A stretch of 57,832 nt of DNA from Firmicutes bacterium UBA4881 (lineage in GTDB: Bacteria > Bacillota > DTU065), in NCBI GenBank assembly GCA_002399235.1, contig DHDH01000018.1, positions 1 to 57,832 on the forward strand, written 5' to 3'. Below the pieces are notes generated by a model. It had not been told where the DNA came from. It saw only the letters and a program-made list of their open reading frames with translations, and did no database searches. The position numbers and the translations under genes are program-made. The first letter of the stretch is position 1. The number at the start of each line of letters is the position of its first letter. Below are positions 32,985 through 42,311 of this stretch, piece after piece.

Positions 32985-34106
32985 ATGATCTATTTAGATA
33001 ATAGCTCAACAACAAGACCGCATCCCTTAGTAGTTGAGACTGTACTTAACGCACTAAACGAGGATTTTGGCAATCCCTCAAGCTTGCATAATTTAGGTTT
33101 TAAAGCCGAAAAGCTGGTCAAGAAAGCCAGAGAGGAAGTAGCTAGATTAATCAAAGCTAGTCCAGAGGAAATCGTCTTTACCTCAGGTGGTACCGAGAGT
33201 AACTTTTTGGCTATAAGATCAATTTTAGATAACACAGAGGATCGTCATGTGATTACCACTGCCATCGAACATCCCTCTGTAGCTTCTGTTTTTAGTGATT
33301 ATGCTAAGCTTGGTTATGAGATAACTTATCTGCCTGTAGATAGAGAAGGTCATATAGACCTAGAAGAATTGCGAAAGAGTTTGCGTAAAGATACCGCTCT
33401 AGTGTCTATTATGGCAGTTAATAATGAACTTGGTTCATATCAACCCATCGAGGAGATAAGCAAAATATTAAAACCTTATCCCAAGCTATACTTTCATGTT
33501 GATGCTGTACAAGCTCTAGGCAAAAGACCTATCTCTGTAGAAGGGATAGATCTATTAACTATGAGTGGTCACAAAATAGAAGGCCCCAAAGGTATCGGTG
33601 CTCTCTATATTAAAAAAGGACGTAATTTTATTTCAGTAATGCCAGGCGGTGGTCAAGAAAGAGGCCTAAGAGGTGGTACTGAAAATGTTCCTGGTATTGC
33701 AGGTTTTGGTGTAGCAGCTAAGCTAGCTAGGGAGAGAATGGGTGAGATAAAAAAGCTCAAGAAATTGAAAGATGAGCTTGCTATTAACCTAAAGGAATTG
33801 GTCCCAGATTGCCAAATTAATAGTCCTGGAGAGAGTGTAACGATCCTTAATGTAAGTTTTCCTAAAGTTAAAGCAGAGGTTTTGCTACATTCGTTAGAGG
33901 CGGAAGAGATCTATGTTTCTACTGGCTCTGCTTGTTCAGCTAAGAAAAAAGAACATAGGATCTTAGAAGCAATAGGTTTACCTTTAGACCTGCAAGAAGG
34001 AACGATCCGTTTCTCCTTGGGTTGGGTTAATGATCAATTAAATCCTCGGGAAGTTGCTGAAAAAGTTGCGATAAAAGTAAAAGAGATTCAGAGTCTGTGG
34101 GGGTAA
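32985..34106 (+). CDS. cysteine desulfurase (NifS/IscS family)
   Basis: A 373-residue PLP enzyme that takes sulfur from cysteine as a persulfide. ATG 32985 has GGAGG eight bases upstream. The PLP lysine is in SGHKIEGPKG near residue 197, substrate motif YLDNSSTTRP at the N-terminus, and the catalytic Cys in TGSACSAKKK near 322. It lies four bases before thiI, and in Bacillus such a paired NifS-type enzyme is the dedicated sulfur donor for tRNA 4-thiouridine, so the same partnership is expected here rather than general iron-sulfur assembly. Confidence 0.93.
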   Translation: MIYLDNSSTTRPHPLVVETVLNALNEDFGNPSSLHNLGFKAEKLVKKAREEVARLIKASPEEIVFTSGGTESNFLAIRSILDNTEDRHVITTAIEHPSVASVFSDYAKLGYEITYLPVDREGHIDLEELRKSLRKDTALVSIMAVNNELGSYQPIEEISKILKPYPKLYFHVDAVQALGKRPISVEGIDLLTMSGHKIEGPKGIGALYIKKGRNFISVMPGGGQERGLRGGTENVPGIAGFGVAAKLARERMGEIKKLKKLKDELAINLKELVPDCQINSPGESVTILNVSFPKVKAEVLLHSLEAEEIYVSTGSACSAKKKEHRILEAIGLPLDLQEGTIRFSLGWVNDQLNPREVAEKVAIKVKEIQSLWG

Positions 34107-34110
34107 GAGA

Positions 34111-35292
34111 ATGAAATATGATGTGTTAATTATTAGATACGGAGAACTGGCCTTAAAAGGTAGGAATAGAGCTACCTTTGAAAATTTGTTAGTAAAACAT
34201 ACCAAAAGGTTGCTAGCTGATCTTTCTGGCTGGCAATTAGCTAGACCATCTCGTCGTTGGATCCTCAAACTAGGCAATAATGATCCTAATGAGATTATTA
34301 AAAGATTAGAGAAGGTCTTTGGGTATGTTTCTTTTAGCCCTGCTGTTTTAGTTGAAAACCCTACCTTGGAGAAACTCCAAGAGATAGCTGTCGAGTTTGC
34401 AGAAGCTAAACAGGGTGAAAAAATAACTTTTAAAGTAGAAACAAGAAGAGTTGATAAAAAGTTTCCCCACGATAGCTATACAGTAAATAGTGAACTAGGT
34501 GGTGCTATTTTAGAAGCCACAGAAGGTCGGTTTAGTGTTGATGTCCATCATCCTGAGTGGTTACTAAGTACTGAGATTAGAGAAGAAGGTACTTATATCT
34601 TTAGCGACTCGATTAAGGGAGCAGGCGGCTTACCTTATGGAAGTGGTAATAAAGCGCTTTTATTACTCTCAGGTGGTATAGATAGCCCGGTAGCAGGTTA
34701 TTTAATTATGAAAAGGGGAGCTGTAGTTGAAGGATTACATTTTCATAGTTTCCCCTTCACGAGCGAAAGAGCTAAAGAAAAAGTAATAGAGTTAGGCAAG
34801 AAGCTAGCTATCTATGGAGGCCAATTCCGTATCCATTTTATCTCGTTAACAGAGATTCAAAAAGAACTTAAAATTAAAGTCGATCCAGACCTCAATATAA
34901 CTATTTTAAGAAGGTTCATGTACCGGATAGCCGAAAAAATAGCCAGAAAAGAAGAGGCATTAGCGTTAGTTACAGGCGAAAGCATTGGTCAGGTAGCTAG
35001 CCAGACTTTAGAAAGTATTAATACGATTAATGAAGTTACTAACTTAGCAGTGTTGAGACCACTTTGTGGGATGGATAAGGATGATATTATTAATATCGCA
35101 AGAAAGATAGATACCTACGATATTTCTATTGAACCATATGAAGATTGTTGTACAATTTTTTTACCTGAACATCCCGAAACAAAGCCACGTATTGCGCAAG
35201 CGCTTAAAGCTGAAGAAGCACTTGAGGTAGATAAACTTATTGAAAATGCTTTAAACACTCATGAAATCTTAGAGATAAAACCGGAAGATTAA
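34111..35292 (+). CDS. thiI: tRNA 4-thiouridine synthase ThiI (no rhodanese domain)
   Basis: A 393-residue enzyme that thiolates uridine 8 of tRNA. An N-terminal ferredoxin-like and THUMP region (residues about 1-170) is followed by the PP-loop ATPase motif LLLLSGGIDSPVAGY near 190 and the GESIGQVASQTLES segment near 295. The C-terminal rhodanese domain of the E. coli enzyme is absent, as is usual in Firmicutes where the partner desulfurase gives sulfur directly. Ends in an intrinsic terminator. Confidence 0.95.
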   Translation: MKYDVLIIRYGELALKGRNRATFENLLVKHTKRLLADLSGWQLARPSRRWILKLGNNDPNEIIKRLEKVFGYVSFSPAVLVENPTLEKLQEIAVEFAEAKQGEKITFKVETRRVDKKFPHDSYTVNSELGGAILEATEGRFSVDVHHPEWLLSTEIREEGTYIFSDSIKGAGGLPYGSGNKALLLLSGGIDSPVAGYLIMKRGAVVEGLHFHSFPFTSERAKEKVIELGKKLAIYGGQFRIHFISLTEIQKELKIKVDPDLNITILRRFMYRIAEKIARKEEALALVTGESIGQVASQTLESINTINEVTNLAVLRPLCGMDKDDIINIARKIDTYDISIEPYEDCCTIFLPEHPETKPRIAQALKAEEALEVDKLIENALNTHEILEIKPED

Positions 35293-35298
35293 TCTCTA

Positions 35299-35332
35299 AA
35301 AACCTACAGTTCAAAATCTGTGGGTTTTTTTT
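35299..35332 (+). terminator. intrinsic terminator after thiI
   Basis: An 11-bp stem (AAAACCTACAG type with CTGTGGGTTTT, one G-U pair) and an eight-T run. Confidence 0.88.
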
Positions 35333-35535
35333 CTGAAAGCAAATTAGCGAAGGTTTTGTTTGGCAAGTTAAGTTTACTCTAGCCTAGATAGAGAAGGAAA
35401 AATTAAACTAATGAAGCAATCTAAAAGTAAAAGCAGGTCTAACTTTAGCTAATTAGTAAAATAGCCCGTTGATGTTATTAACTTAGATATCCTAGCTAAC
35501 CTGTTAGAAAAGACTCCAAGAGAGGGGTAAGTGCA

Positions 35536-36708
35536 ATGGGAAAAACTTATACTGGTATTGGTCTTATGTCAGGAACTAGCGCTGATGGTATCGATGTGGC
35601 TTTAGTAGAGATTGACCCAGAAGCAAGTTTTCTCGTGCAAGTTTTAACTTTTGAAAGAATAGATTTCCAGCCCCATTTAAAAAAACAGATCTTAGCTTCT
35701 TTTAACGAATACACTGCTAAAGAGTTATGCCAGCTCAATTTTATCCTAGGCGAAGAATTGGCAAAAGCTGTTAATCTTGTCAAAGCTAAAGCTAATTGCC
35801 CCATCGATTTTGTAGCTTCTCATGGTCAGACTATTTATCATATACCACCTGGTACAGAACAGATACCTTCTACCCTACAGTTAGGAGAACCCTGTGTTAT
35901 TGCCGAAAGAACTGGTCTTACAGTGCTTGCTGATTTCCGTACTAGAGATATGGCTGCTGGAGGACAAGGGGCTCCATTAGTTCCTTTAGCTGATTATTTG
36001 CTTTTTGGCAATTTAGATGGCGTAATTACACAAAACATTGGGGGTATCGCTAATCTAACCTTCATTCCTAGTGATCTAGAGCAAGAAAAGATTATAGCTT
36101 TTGATACAGGTCCAGGTAATATGGTCATTGATGAAGTAGTGAGAACAATTTCTTTAGGTAAAAAAGAATTCGATAAAGATGGCGAGTTAGCGAGCTTAGG
36201 CAGAGTATCTAGAGATTATCTTGAAGGCCTACTAAAGCTAAGATATTTTCGTTTAGACCCCCCAAAAACAACAGGTAGAGAACTTTTTGGCAAGGAATAT
36301 ACTAAAGAATTTATAACTAGAGGTAGGAAAATAGGCCTCCTGGATAATGATCTGGTAGCTACTGCAACTGCCCTAACTGTAGAGAGTATTGCCAGAGCTT
36401 ACGAAAAAGAGATTTTACCCAATAACAAGGTTAAGTATGTAATTTTAGGTGGTGGGGGGAGTTATAATCTGACTCTAAAAAAATGGCTACAAGAACGGCT
36501 CCCTCAGTTAAAGATTGTAACTCATGAATACTTTGGGCTATCTAGTGATGCAAAAGAAGCTGTAGCTTTTGCTATTTTGGGCTGGAGAACACTCTTGAAC
36601 CAAACTGGCAATATCGCTTCTGCTACAGGAGCTAAACATAATGTAGTTTTAGGTAAAATTATTCCTGGCGATAATTGGACTCAGTTATTAAGAAAAATAG
36701 CTATTTAA
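35536..36708 (+). CDS. anmK: anhydro-N-acetylmuramic acid kinase
   Basis: A 390-residue kinase that opens and phosphorylates 1,6-anhydroMurNAc, yielding MurNAc 6-phosphate for recycling. N-terminal GLMSGTSADGID is the diagnostic nucleotide-binding motif; ASHGQT, DFRTRDMAAGGQGAPLVP with the catalytic Asp region, and DTGPGNM follow. AnhydroMurNAc arises from lytic transglycosylases, and one is encoded at 42,428. The next gene is convergent and encodes an amidase-like protein. Confidence 0.95.
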   Translation: MGKTYTGIGLMSGTSADGIDVALVEIDPEASFLVQVLTFERIDFQPHLKKQILASFNEYTAKELCQLNFILGEELAKAVNLVKAKANCPIDFVASHGQTIYHIPPGTEQIPSTLQLGEPCVIAERTGLTVLADFRTRDMAAGGQGAPLVPLADYLLFGNLDGVITQNIGGIANLTFIPSDLEQEKIIAFDTGPGNMVIDEVVRTISLGKKEFDKDGELASLGRVSRDYLEGLLKLRYFRLDPPKTTGRELFGKEYTKEFITRGRKIGLLDNDLVATATALTVESIARAYEKEILPNNKVKYVILGGGGSYNLTLKKWLQERLPQLKIVTHEYFGLSSDAKEAVAFAILGWRTLLNQTGNIASATGAKHNVVLGKIIPGDNWTQLLRKIAI

Positions 36709-36709
36709 T

Positions 36710-36745
36710 AAAACCACCTTCTCGGCTAACCGAGAAGGTGGTTTT
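36710..36745. terminator. 16-bp bidirectional terminator
   Basis: AAAACCACCTTCTCGG pairs perfectly with CCGAGAAGGTGGTTTT around CTAA, between convergent genes; the far end touches the stop codon of the minus-strand amidase gene. Confidence 0.88.
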
Positions 36746-37337
36746 AGATAATCTTCTTTTTGTTATGAATAGCTAGCTTTAAATAGTCATTAATGCCACT
36801 AGCTATAGCTTGCGCTACTAAAAGATGAAAATCTCGATTTTGAAGTAGTTTTCTTTCCCGGGAATTGGTATGAAAGAGTATTTCAATTAAACATGCAGGT
36901 GCATTGATGTTGTGAAGAACATAAAGTTTATGCCAATGTGTACGTACACCTCTGTCAACATGATCAGGATAGATAGTTTTGATTGCTTTGCAAAGCTTGG
37001 GGTGAATACAGTTACTTAAATTTTTTCCTCTTTTTGAAGCGTAAAAAGTTGATGTTCCACCAACATCAGGTTTAGAATTGGGTCCGGCTGCGTCTGAATG
37101 TAAGGCTACCATCAGGTCAGGCTTATAAGCATTGGCTTTGAGCATTTCCCTTTCTAAGTCAGAAGGTTCATCACGGTAGTCGCGAGTTAAATAAACCTGA
37201 TGGCCAAGCTTTTCTAAAGCAGTTTTAGTAACAGCTGCAATATCAAATAGATTTAGGCCTTCGTTATAAACTTCTTTGTCAGCAACCATAACTACATTAC
37301 CGTATTGGCAGGATGGATTAAGGACAATAACTGCCAT
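36744..37337 (-). CDS. Amidase_3-like protein with Cys replacing the first zinc His
   Basis: A 197-residue protein without signal peptide, with ATG 37337 behind GGAGGTGA. It keeps most Amidase_3 landmarks: Glu near 27 (NEGLN), His 80 in VALHSDA and the Glu in CLIEILFHTN near 152. The first zinc motif DPGHGG is replaced by NPSCQYG, putting Cys 10 where His should be. Cys could still bind zinc, or the enzyme may be altered. The stop of the upstream gene lies inside its ribosome-binding site, implying translational coupling. Function as an amidase is uncertain. Confidence 0.72.
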   Translation of the reverse strand: MAVIVLNPSCQYGNVVMVADKEVYNEGLNLFDIAAVTKTALEKLGHQVYLTRDYRDEPSDLEREMLKANAYKPDLMVALHSDAAGPNSKPDVGGTSTFYASKRGKNLSNCIHPKLCKAIKTIYPDHVDRGVRTHWHKLYVLHNINAPACLIEILFHTNSRERKLLQNRDFHLLVAQAIASGINDYLKLAIHNKKKII

Positions 37338-37341
37338 TTCT

Positions 37342-37986
37342 TCACCTCCATATAGCACTTCTGAGCCAAAATAGTATTAATTGGCGGAAAGTGGCATCGT
37401 CTAAAAAGATAGGCGAAAACCAGTCTAAGCCAGAATAAAGCCCCCAGTCGAATTGGCAGATAGCATTATTGAAAAGAGGGATATGCGAAGAAGTATAACC
37501 ATCTTGATTATAATAACCAGCTAAAGAGGTTCCTTCAGCAGTAAAGATTGAGACTGTGATAGTAGGAAGTTTAATAAGTTTTGGCATTTCCCAAGGTATG
37601 CTAGCTTGGTTGATCTCTAAATAAGCCAAATGTGGCTTTGTAGATTGATAACCTAAAAAAGTGACTTGGGGTAGATTATTGGTGCCTAAGCCTATTACTC
37701 TTCCACCATGGGCTAAAAAATCTTTAACTGCGGTTAATTCATTATTGGTAAGAACTTTTCTGTTAGTTATCAAAGCTCTACCAGCGATTGGACCAGTCTC
37801 AGTTAAAAAACCAGCTTGTCTAAACAAAGATTCCACTTCGTTTTTATCAGTTTGGTGTTCTAACCAAACAGTGACTTTAGCTTGTGGGGAAAAGGGATCA
37901 AAGGCTGCAAAAATTGAGAGACTAAATAAGGGTAAACTTAGAGCAATGATTAAAAGAAAGCTTATTATGTTAATAGTTCTTTTCAT
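37342..37986 (-). CDS. secreted Rossmann-like protein of unknown function
   Basis: A 214-residue protein. ATG 37986 (AAGGAG upstream) gives a signal peptide ending near SIFAAF. The domain has short strand-helix units with KDFLAHGGRVIGLGTNNLP near residue 95, like the FxxxGG turn of ThuA or DUF4350-type folds. The C-terminal part ends RQLILFWLRSAIW. It lies between a glycoside-hydrolase-like gene upstream and the atypical amidase gene downstream, all tightly packed. No catalytic residues are evident. Confidence 0.6.
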   Translation of the reverse strand: MKRTINIISFLLIIALSLPLFSLSIFAAFDPFSPQAKVTVWLEHQTDKNEVESLFRQAGFLTETGPIAGRALITNRKVLTNNELTAVKDFLAHGGRVIGLGTNNLPQVTFLGYQSTKPHLAYLEINQASIPWEMPKLIKLPTITVSIFTAEGTSLAGYYNQDGYTSSHIPLFNNAICQFDWGLYSGLDWFSPIFLDDATFRQLILFWLRSAIWR

Positions 37987-38000
37987 AAGAAAGGACTCCT

Positions 38001-40343
38001 TTATTGCTTGATAAGCTGGCCATATGGCCAATTAAAAGAAGACAGAAATAATAACTCTTCGAGAAGAACTCCTAATTGGTAGTTCTCTCGTTGGTTTTGG
38101 TCATAACGATATTGCTCTAAGAGTTTGTTAATTTCTTCATAAAACTCATAACCCCTAACTTTATGCGAATAAAGATATTTAGGTATAGTGGTGTAGATAC
38201 TTTGGGGTGCAGAATTTTGCAAAGAGGCGATGATTCTCTCTATATTTGAGTCAACAGACTGCTGGGTCACAAGGCCAGAGTGGACTGCTTTGGCTAACCA
38301 GTTTTCTAAAATCGTTAAATCGCTTAAGAGTGATGCTTGTATCTTTTCTTCTAACTTTAACTCTCTAAGGTACAGATTAAGACTTTTTATTTGATTAATT
38401 GTCTGTACTAAATCATCGTAGTTAGTTGACTCCGTAAACTGTTTAGGTAACTCTTCAAAATTCAGTACTAATTCGGTTGGTAAAAGAGACTTAGCTGCCC
38501 AAAAGTGTATTCTTTGTAAATAGAAATCAATTAAAGAAGACCAATCTTCAGGCTTATAGTGGTGAGCAGGTCTAGCAGGTTGGTTAAAGACGCCAGCTTT
38601 TAAGACATTTAACCCATGCCAATCAAAGTGATCATAAGCAAAGAAAATACTTCCTAAAGAACCACTACTACGACCTAATACACTTACTTGACTATTTAAG
38701 GTAAGGCGATCTAAGAGATCAAAAGCACTTACACCTGCGTAGACAGGACCAAAACGAGGAGCTTTGTTTACAGCCGAGTTAAACCAGCCTTTTACATTGA
38801 GAGGATTAGGTGAATAAGTCATTGGTACGACAAAGTCGACATAACCTTTCTCTAGCCAAAGAGGCCAGTTTTGTAAATAATTAGGCTGATAATCAGAAGG
38901 AGGACCATTAGGAGCAACAGCGGCAGAGATGAAGATATCTTTATCGAAGGAACGTATTTTTTCGTTAGCTAAGTGTACTAGTTCATCGACACCACTAGTA
39001 CGATAATAGATCCAAAGCTTGGGGGCTTGAGTTCTTTTTTCGTCCGGTTGTAGGCCATAACGCTTAATAAACCCAGCTACTGCTTCTTTGCTGTAATCAG
39101 TATCAGGGACATCCATGCCAGAAAAGCGGATGTAGTCAAGATGAATTCCGTCTAGGTCATATTTGGTTACTGCTTCTTTCATTAAAGAAGTAACGTAGTC
39201 ACGAAATTCCTCATTAAGTGGGGAAGCAAAATATAGATGGTTACCACCACGGCTATATCCCCAAGAGCCATCATTGTTTACAGCTGCCCAAGCTGGGTAT
39301 TTAGTGAGTAAAGGGCCTGGCTCACCAAAACCTACATAACACACACTAAACCAAGCATGAATTTCGATATTATATTTTTTTGCTTCCTTTGCTAAAGCTT
39401 CCAGAGGGTCCCAGGTTTTATACGCTGGATTCTGCTTCTCGATACCATAATCATTAGCTACTTCTGAAGGAAAGAGAGTATAGCCATGAGCAAATACCTC
39501 AGGAAAGATAACATTGAAGCCAGCGGCAGCTATGGCTTTAACCATTTCGCCAATTCCTTCAGCTGCTTTGGGAATAGCTTTAGTGCTAATCCAAATACCT
39601 CTTGTTTCTACGGGTAAGCTCTCATAAAAAGTCGCTTGGTAGAGTTCAGCTTTTTCTAAAGCTTCTAGTTTTAAAGAAGATAATTTCCAGACCTGTCCAA
39701 GTTCAGCTGTTAGCTGAGCTTTTTTTAATAATTCTAAGAGGTCATCTTTACATTTATCCCTACTAGGGTTAGGCAAAGATACTAAATCAGGTTCATTGTT
39801 TAACGTGTCGTTAATAATTTCTTCGATTTCTAGGAGACGCCGTTTTATAAAAGCTTGAGCTGGCTGCAAACTCTCTGGTTCAAGTATTTTAATACAAGCT
39901 AATAATTGTTCTTTAGTATGATCGCTTAGAATAGTTGCTGAGACATCCTCACGAAAATAAAAACCGTTGCTTGCTAAACGGGAATAGAAAACTAAGCTTG
40001 TTTGGTTAACTTCTGGTGACACTTGAAAATGCGATAGAAAAGAATCTAAAGAGTTGTGGGCTTCTTTTTGCGGATAGATAAGAATTTGACCACCTTGATC
40101 TAAGAAAGCTTCTAGCTTTTCTAGATCACTGGCCGCTAGGGGTTCACTCAAAGCTATGACAACTGTCTTAGCTTCATTTAACTCATCAAGATCTTTAATG
40201 GTTTGATAATCGATTAAACAAAGATCTAAAAAGGTTTTAAAAGAAGTTATACTTTGCCAGTTTGTAGGGGTTTGCCAAAGATAAAGAGCCGAGGTAAAGA
40301 AAGATAAACTAACCAGAAGTAGCAATATAAACAAGCGTTTCAT
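38001..40343 (-). CDS. secreted GH10-like glycoside hydrolase (DUF187/GHL10 family)
   Basis: A 780-residue exported protein with an N-terminal signal or anchor helix (residues 1-20). Residues about 40-110 form a ThuA-like strand-helix region (AFLDQGGQILIYP). From about 245 a TIM-barrel GHL10/YngK-type domain begins: ETRGIWIST, IFPEVFAHGYTLFPS, IEIHAWFSVCY, YDLDGIHLDYIRF and VDFVVPMTYS, with conserved acidic residues expected in the active site. The C-terminal 200 residues are helical. Family members are thought to act on peptidoglycan-related or other glycans; the substrate here is unknown. It precedes two coupled genes at 37,986 and 37,337. Confidence 0.82.
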   Translation of the reverse strand: MKRLFILLLLVSLSFFTSALYLWQTPTNWQSITSFKTFLDLCLIDYQTIKDLDELNEAKTVVIALSEPLAASDLEKLEAFLDQGGQILIYPQKEAHNSLDSFLSHFQVSPEVNQTSLVFYSRLASNGFYFREDVSATILSDHTKEQLLACIKILEPESLQPAQAFIKRRLLEIEEIINDTLNNEPDLVSLPNPSRDKCKDDLLELLKKAQLTAELGQVWKLSSLKLEALEKAELYQATFYESLPVETRGIWISTKAIPKAAEGIGEMVKAIAAAGFNVIFPEVFAHGYTLFPSEVANDYGIEKQNPAYKTWDPLEALAKEAKKYNIEIHAWFSVCYVGFGEPGPLLTKYPAWAAVNNDGSWGYSRGGNHLYFASPLNEEFRDYVTSLMKEAVTKYDLDGIHLDYIRFSGMDVPDTDYSKEAVAGFIKRYGLQPDEKRTQAPKLWIYYRTSGVDELVHLANEKIRSFDKDIFISAAVAPNGPPSDYQPNYLQNWPLWLEKGYVDFVVPMTYSPNPLNVKGWFNSAVNKAPRFGPVYAGVSAFDLLDRLTLNSQVSVLGRSSGSLGSIFFAYDHFDWHGLNVLKAGVFNQPARPAHHYKPEDWSSLIDFYLQRIHFWAAKSLLPTELVLNFEELPKQFTESTNYDDLVQTINQIKSLNLYLRELKLEEKIQASLLSDLTILENWLAKAVHSGLVTQQSVDSNIERIIASLQNSAPQSIYTTIPKYLYSHKVRGYEFYEEINKLLEQYRYDQNQRENYQLGVLLEELLFLSSFNWPYGQLIKQ

Positions 40344-40463
40344 GAGTAAAAAACTCCTCCTAGGGAAAATTTTATTAATCCAAAGAGCTCTACCTTAACC
40401 TTTTGATGGAAGGATTTTCTCTTTAAACCAAAGAAACTATCGGAGGTAAGCGAGGTGTTAACT

Positions 40464-41228
40464 ATGAGAGAACCAGTATATTTTGAAAATCAAGGAGAGC
40501 GTCTCATAGGTGTTTTGCATAAACCAGCAGGGAAAGGCCCCTTCCCGACAGTCTGCTTTTTCCATGGTTTCACCGGCAACAAAGCAGAAGCCCATAGAAT
40601 ATTTGTCGATGCAGCTGAAGAACTTGTTCGAAGGGGAGTAGCAGCCTTTCGTTTTGATTTCCGTGGTTCAGGTGATAGTGAAGGCGATTTTATCAATATG
40701 ACCTTCAGTAATGAAGTTTCAGATGCTCTAAAAGCTTTGGACTTTCTTAGAAACCGGGATGATGTTGCTAGTTTAGCTGTTCTAGGTCTCTCGATGGGTG
40801 GAGCTATTGCTGCTACCGTATCCGGTCAAGTTTCTGATCTTAAAGCCGTGGTTTTATGGTCTGCTGTAGGTAGCTTTATGGACTGTCTAGTGGGCGATAG
40901 TATTGAAAAAGCTGCAGCTGAGAGACTACCAATTGACTGGGGTGGTTATTTAATTGGCAAAGGCTTTTACGAGGACATAGCTAAACAAAACGCGTATGCT
41001 AGTATAGCAAAAAATAAAGCCCCTGTTCTTATTATACATGGTACAGAGGACAATGCAGTACAAATCGAACAAGCCAAAGAATACGATCGTGTTTTAACTA
41101 AAGCTGGGGTTACTCACCAACTTCATATTGTAACTGGTGCAGATCATTGCTATTGTAGACAAGATTGGAAAAAAGAGGTCATTAAGGCTTCAGCTGATTT
41201 TTTGACCGAGAATATGCTTAACAGATAG
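40464..41228 (+). CDS. alpha/beta hydrolase, feruloyl-esterase-like
   Basis: A 254-residue cytoplasmic serine hydrolase. ATG 40464 follows GAGGTG by six bases. The oxyanion segment FFHGFTGNK, nucleophile elbow GLSMGG (Ser near residue 110), Asp in HGTEDNAV and His in GADHCY form a complete triad. Esterases and peptidases of this group act on small acyl or aryl esters; the substrate is not evident. It is monocistronic and converges on the lipase-like gene through a shared terminator. Confidence 0.85.
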   Translation: MREPVYFENQGERLIGVLHKPAGKGPFPTVCFFHGFTGNKAEAHRIFVDAAEELVRRGVAAFRFDFRGSGDSEGDFINMTFSNEVSDALKALDFLRNRDDVASLAVLGLSMGGAIAATVSGQVSDLKAVVLWSAVGSFMDCLVGDSIEKAAAERLPIDWGGYLIGKGFYEDIAKQNAYASIAKNKAPVLIIHGTEDNAVQIEQAKEYDRVLTKAGVTHQLHIVTGADHCYCRQDWKKEVIKASADFLTENMLNR

Positions 41229-41275
41229 CACTAAAATATCCTAAAGACTTCACATGTAATATTGTAGGTATTAAA

Positions 41276-41308
41276 AACCAGGCGAAGGGGATAAAATTTC
41301 GCCTGGTT
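41276..41308. terminator. bidirectional terminator between hydrolase genes
   Basis: An 11-bp stem, AACCAGGCGAA with TTCGCCTGGTT, with an 11-base loop. Confidence 0.8.
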
Positions 41309-41315
41309 ACATAAA

Positions 41316-42245
41316 CTAATTAATGCTTTTTAATTTATTAAACATATAGTTTCGGCTTAAAATATACTTGACAATAGATTGAACTTCAGTATTGTAAGGG
41401 AGTACTGTATGCCAAGTAATATCGGGCCTGCCTTTAACGATAAACTTTTGGTCTGCACGTTCCCATAAGGCGCTTTCTAAAGGTACCACGAGATCTCCAG
41501 GACCAAAATGCTCTGAGATAAGATCAACAAAAGATTCGGGAACAAAAGCAGAATCAAAAGAAGGCAAAACATAACCAGCAATGCAAGTTACATTAATTTG
41601 GGAACTTATATAATAAGTTTCAAGTTTCTGCATAAACTCTCCACCTGGCTGCATCTGGCGGATAGATGGGTATTCACCAAAACGGTAGACTAAGTCGAAA
41701 AAGCGATAAGTCTCCCTACTTTCGTATTCTCTGCCAACTTTGTCACGAAACTCACCTAAAATTCTAAAGGGCCAGTCATCAGCTTGTGGTTTGACATTCT
41801 CAGCTACACCTACCCAATAAGAACCTTTATGAGGTGTAGCTATAGTTATTAGATTTACTACAGGTGGGTTAACATGGTTATTTAAATAAGTACGAGCAAC
41901 TAGACCACCCATACTAAAACAAATTAAATCAACTTCACTAGCGCCAGCTTTTTGTAGATAACCATCTAAAGCGACGGCAAATTCGCTGGCAATATGTTCT
42001 ATGGGCTCCATAGTATCATAGACATGGATAAAAAGGTCTTTGCCTAGTGTATAACCACTAGATTCAACTAAAAAGTCGGCCATACCTCGATTGCTTAGGC
42101 CAAGATATTTAGTCAAAGATGGACTTTGCCAAGCCCGTAAACCTCGAAACCCTATTCCGTGGATTAAAATCACTGGTCTTTCTGGTTTAAAAGCATTTAT
42201 TGGTGGAGAAAAAAGTAAGAGTAAGCAGAGAAAGAGGAATATCAT
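41316..42245 (-). CDS. secreted lipase/PGAP1-like alpha/beta hydrolase
   Basis: A 309-residue exported serine hydrolase. The signal peptide (1-18, ending INAF) is followed by VILIHGIGFRG and, near residue 112, the nucleophile elbow CFSMGG in the context DLICFSMGGLVARTYL, typical of triacylglycerol-lipase or PGAP1-like enzymes. A catalytic Asp may be in GPGDLVVPL and His in WHTVLPY. ATG 42245 has AAGGAGTGAT upstream. Acting outside the membrane on lipids or esters is the likeliest role. Confidence 0.82.
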   Translation of the reverse strand: MIFLFLCLLLLFSPPINAFKPERPVILIHGIGFRGLRAWQSPSLTKYLGLSNRGMADFLVESSGYTLGKDLFIHVYDTMEPIEHIASEFAVALDGYLQKAGASEVDLICFSMGGLVARTYLNNHVNPPVVNLITIATPHKGSYWVGVAENVKPQADDWPFRILGEFRDKVGREYESRETYRFFDLVYRFGEYPSIRQMQPGGEFMQKLETYYISSQINVTCIAGYVLPSFDSAFVPESFVDLISEHFGPGDLVVPLESALWERADQKFIVKGRPDITWHTVLPYNTEVQSIVKYILSRNYMFNKLKSIN

Positions 42246-42311
42246 GTTATCACTCCTTAGAAAAAGTGTAGTAGCTTAATTAGTGGTAGTCAATTCTATA
42301 AAAGGTAAGAC

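Noticed and set aside
34111..35292. Missing rhodanese domain of ThiI as a truncation
   Set aside because: Firmicutes ThiI normally lacks this domain, and the paired cysteine desulfurase can give sulfur directly.
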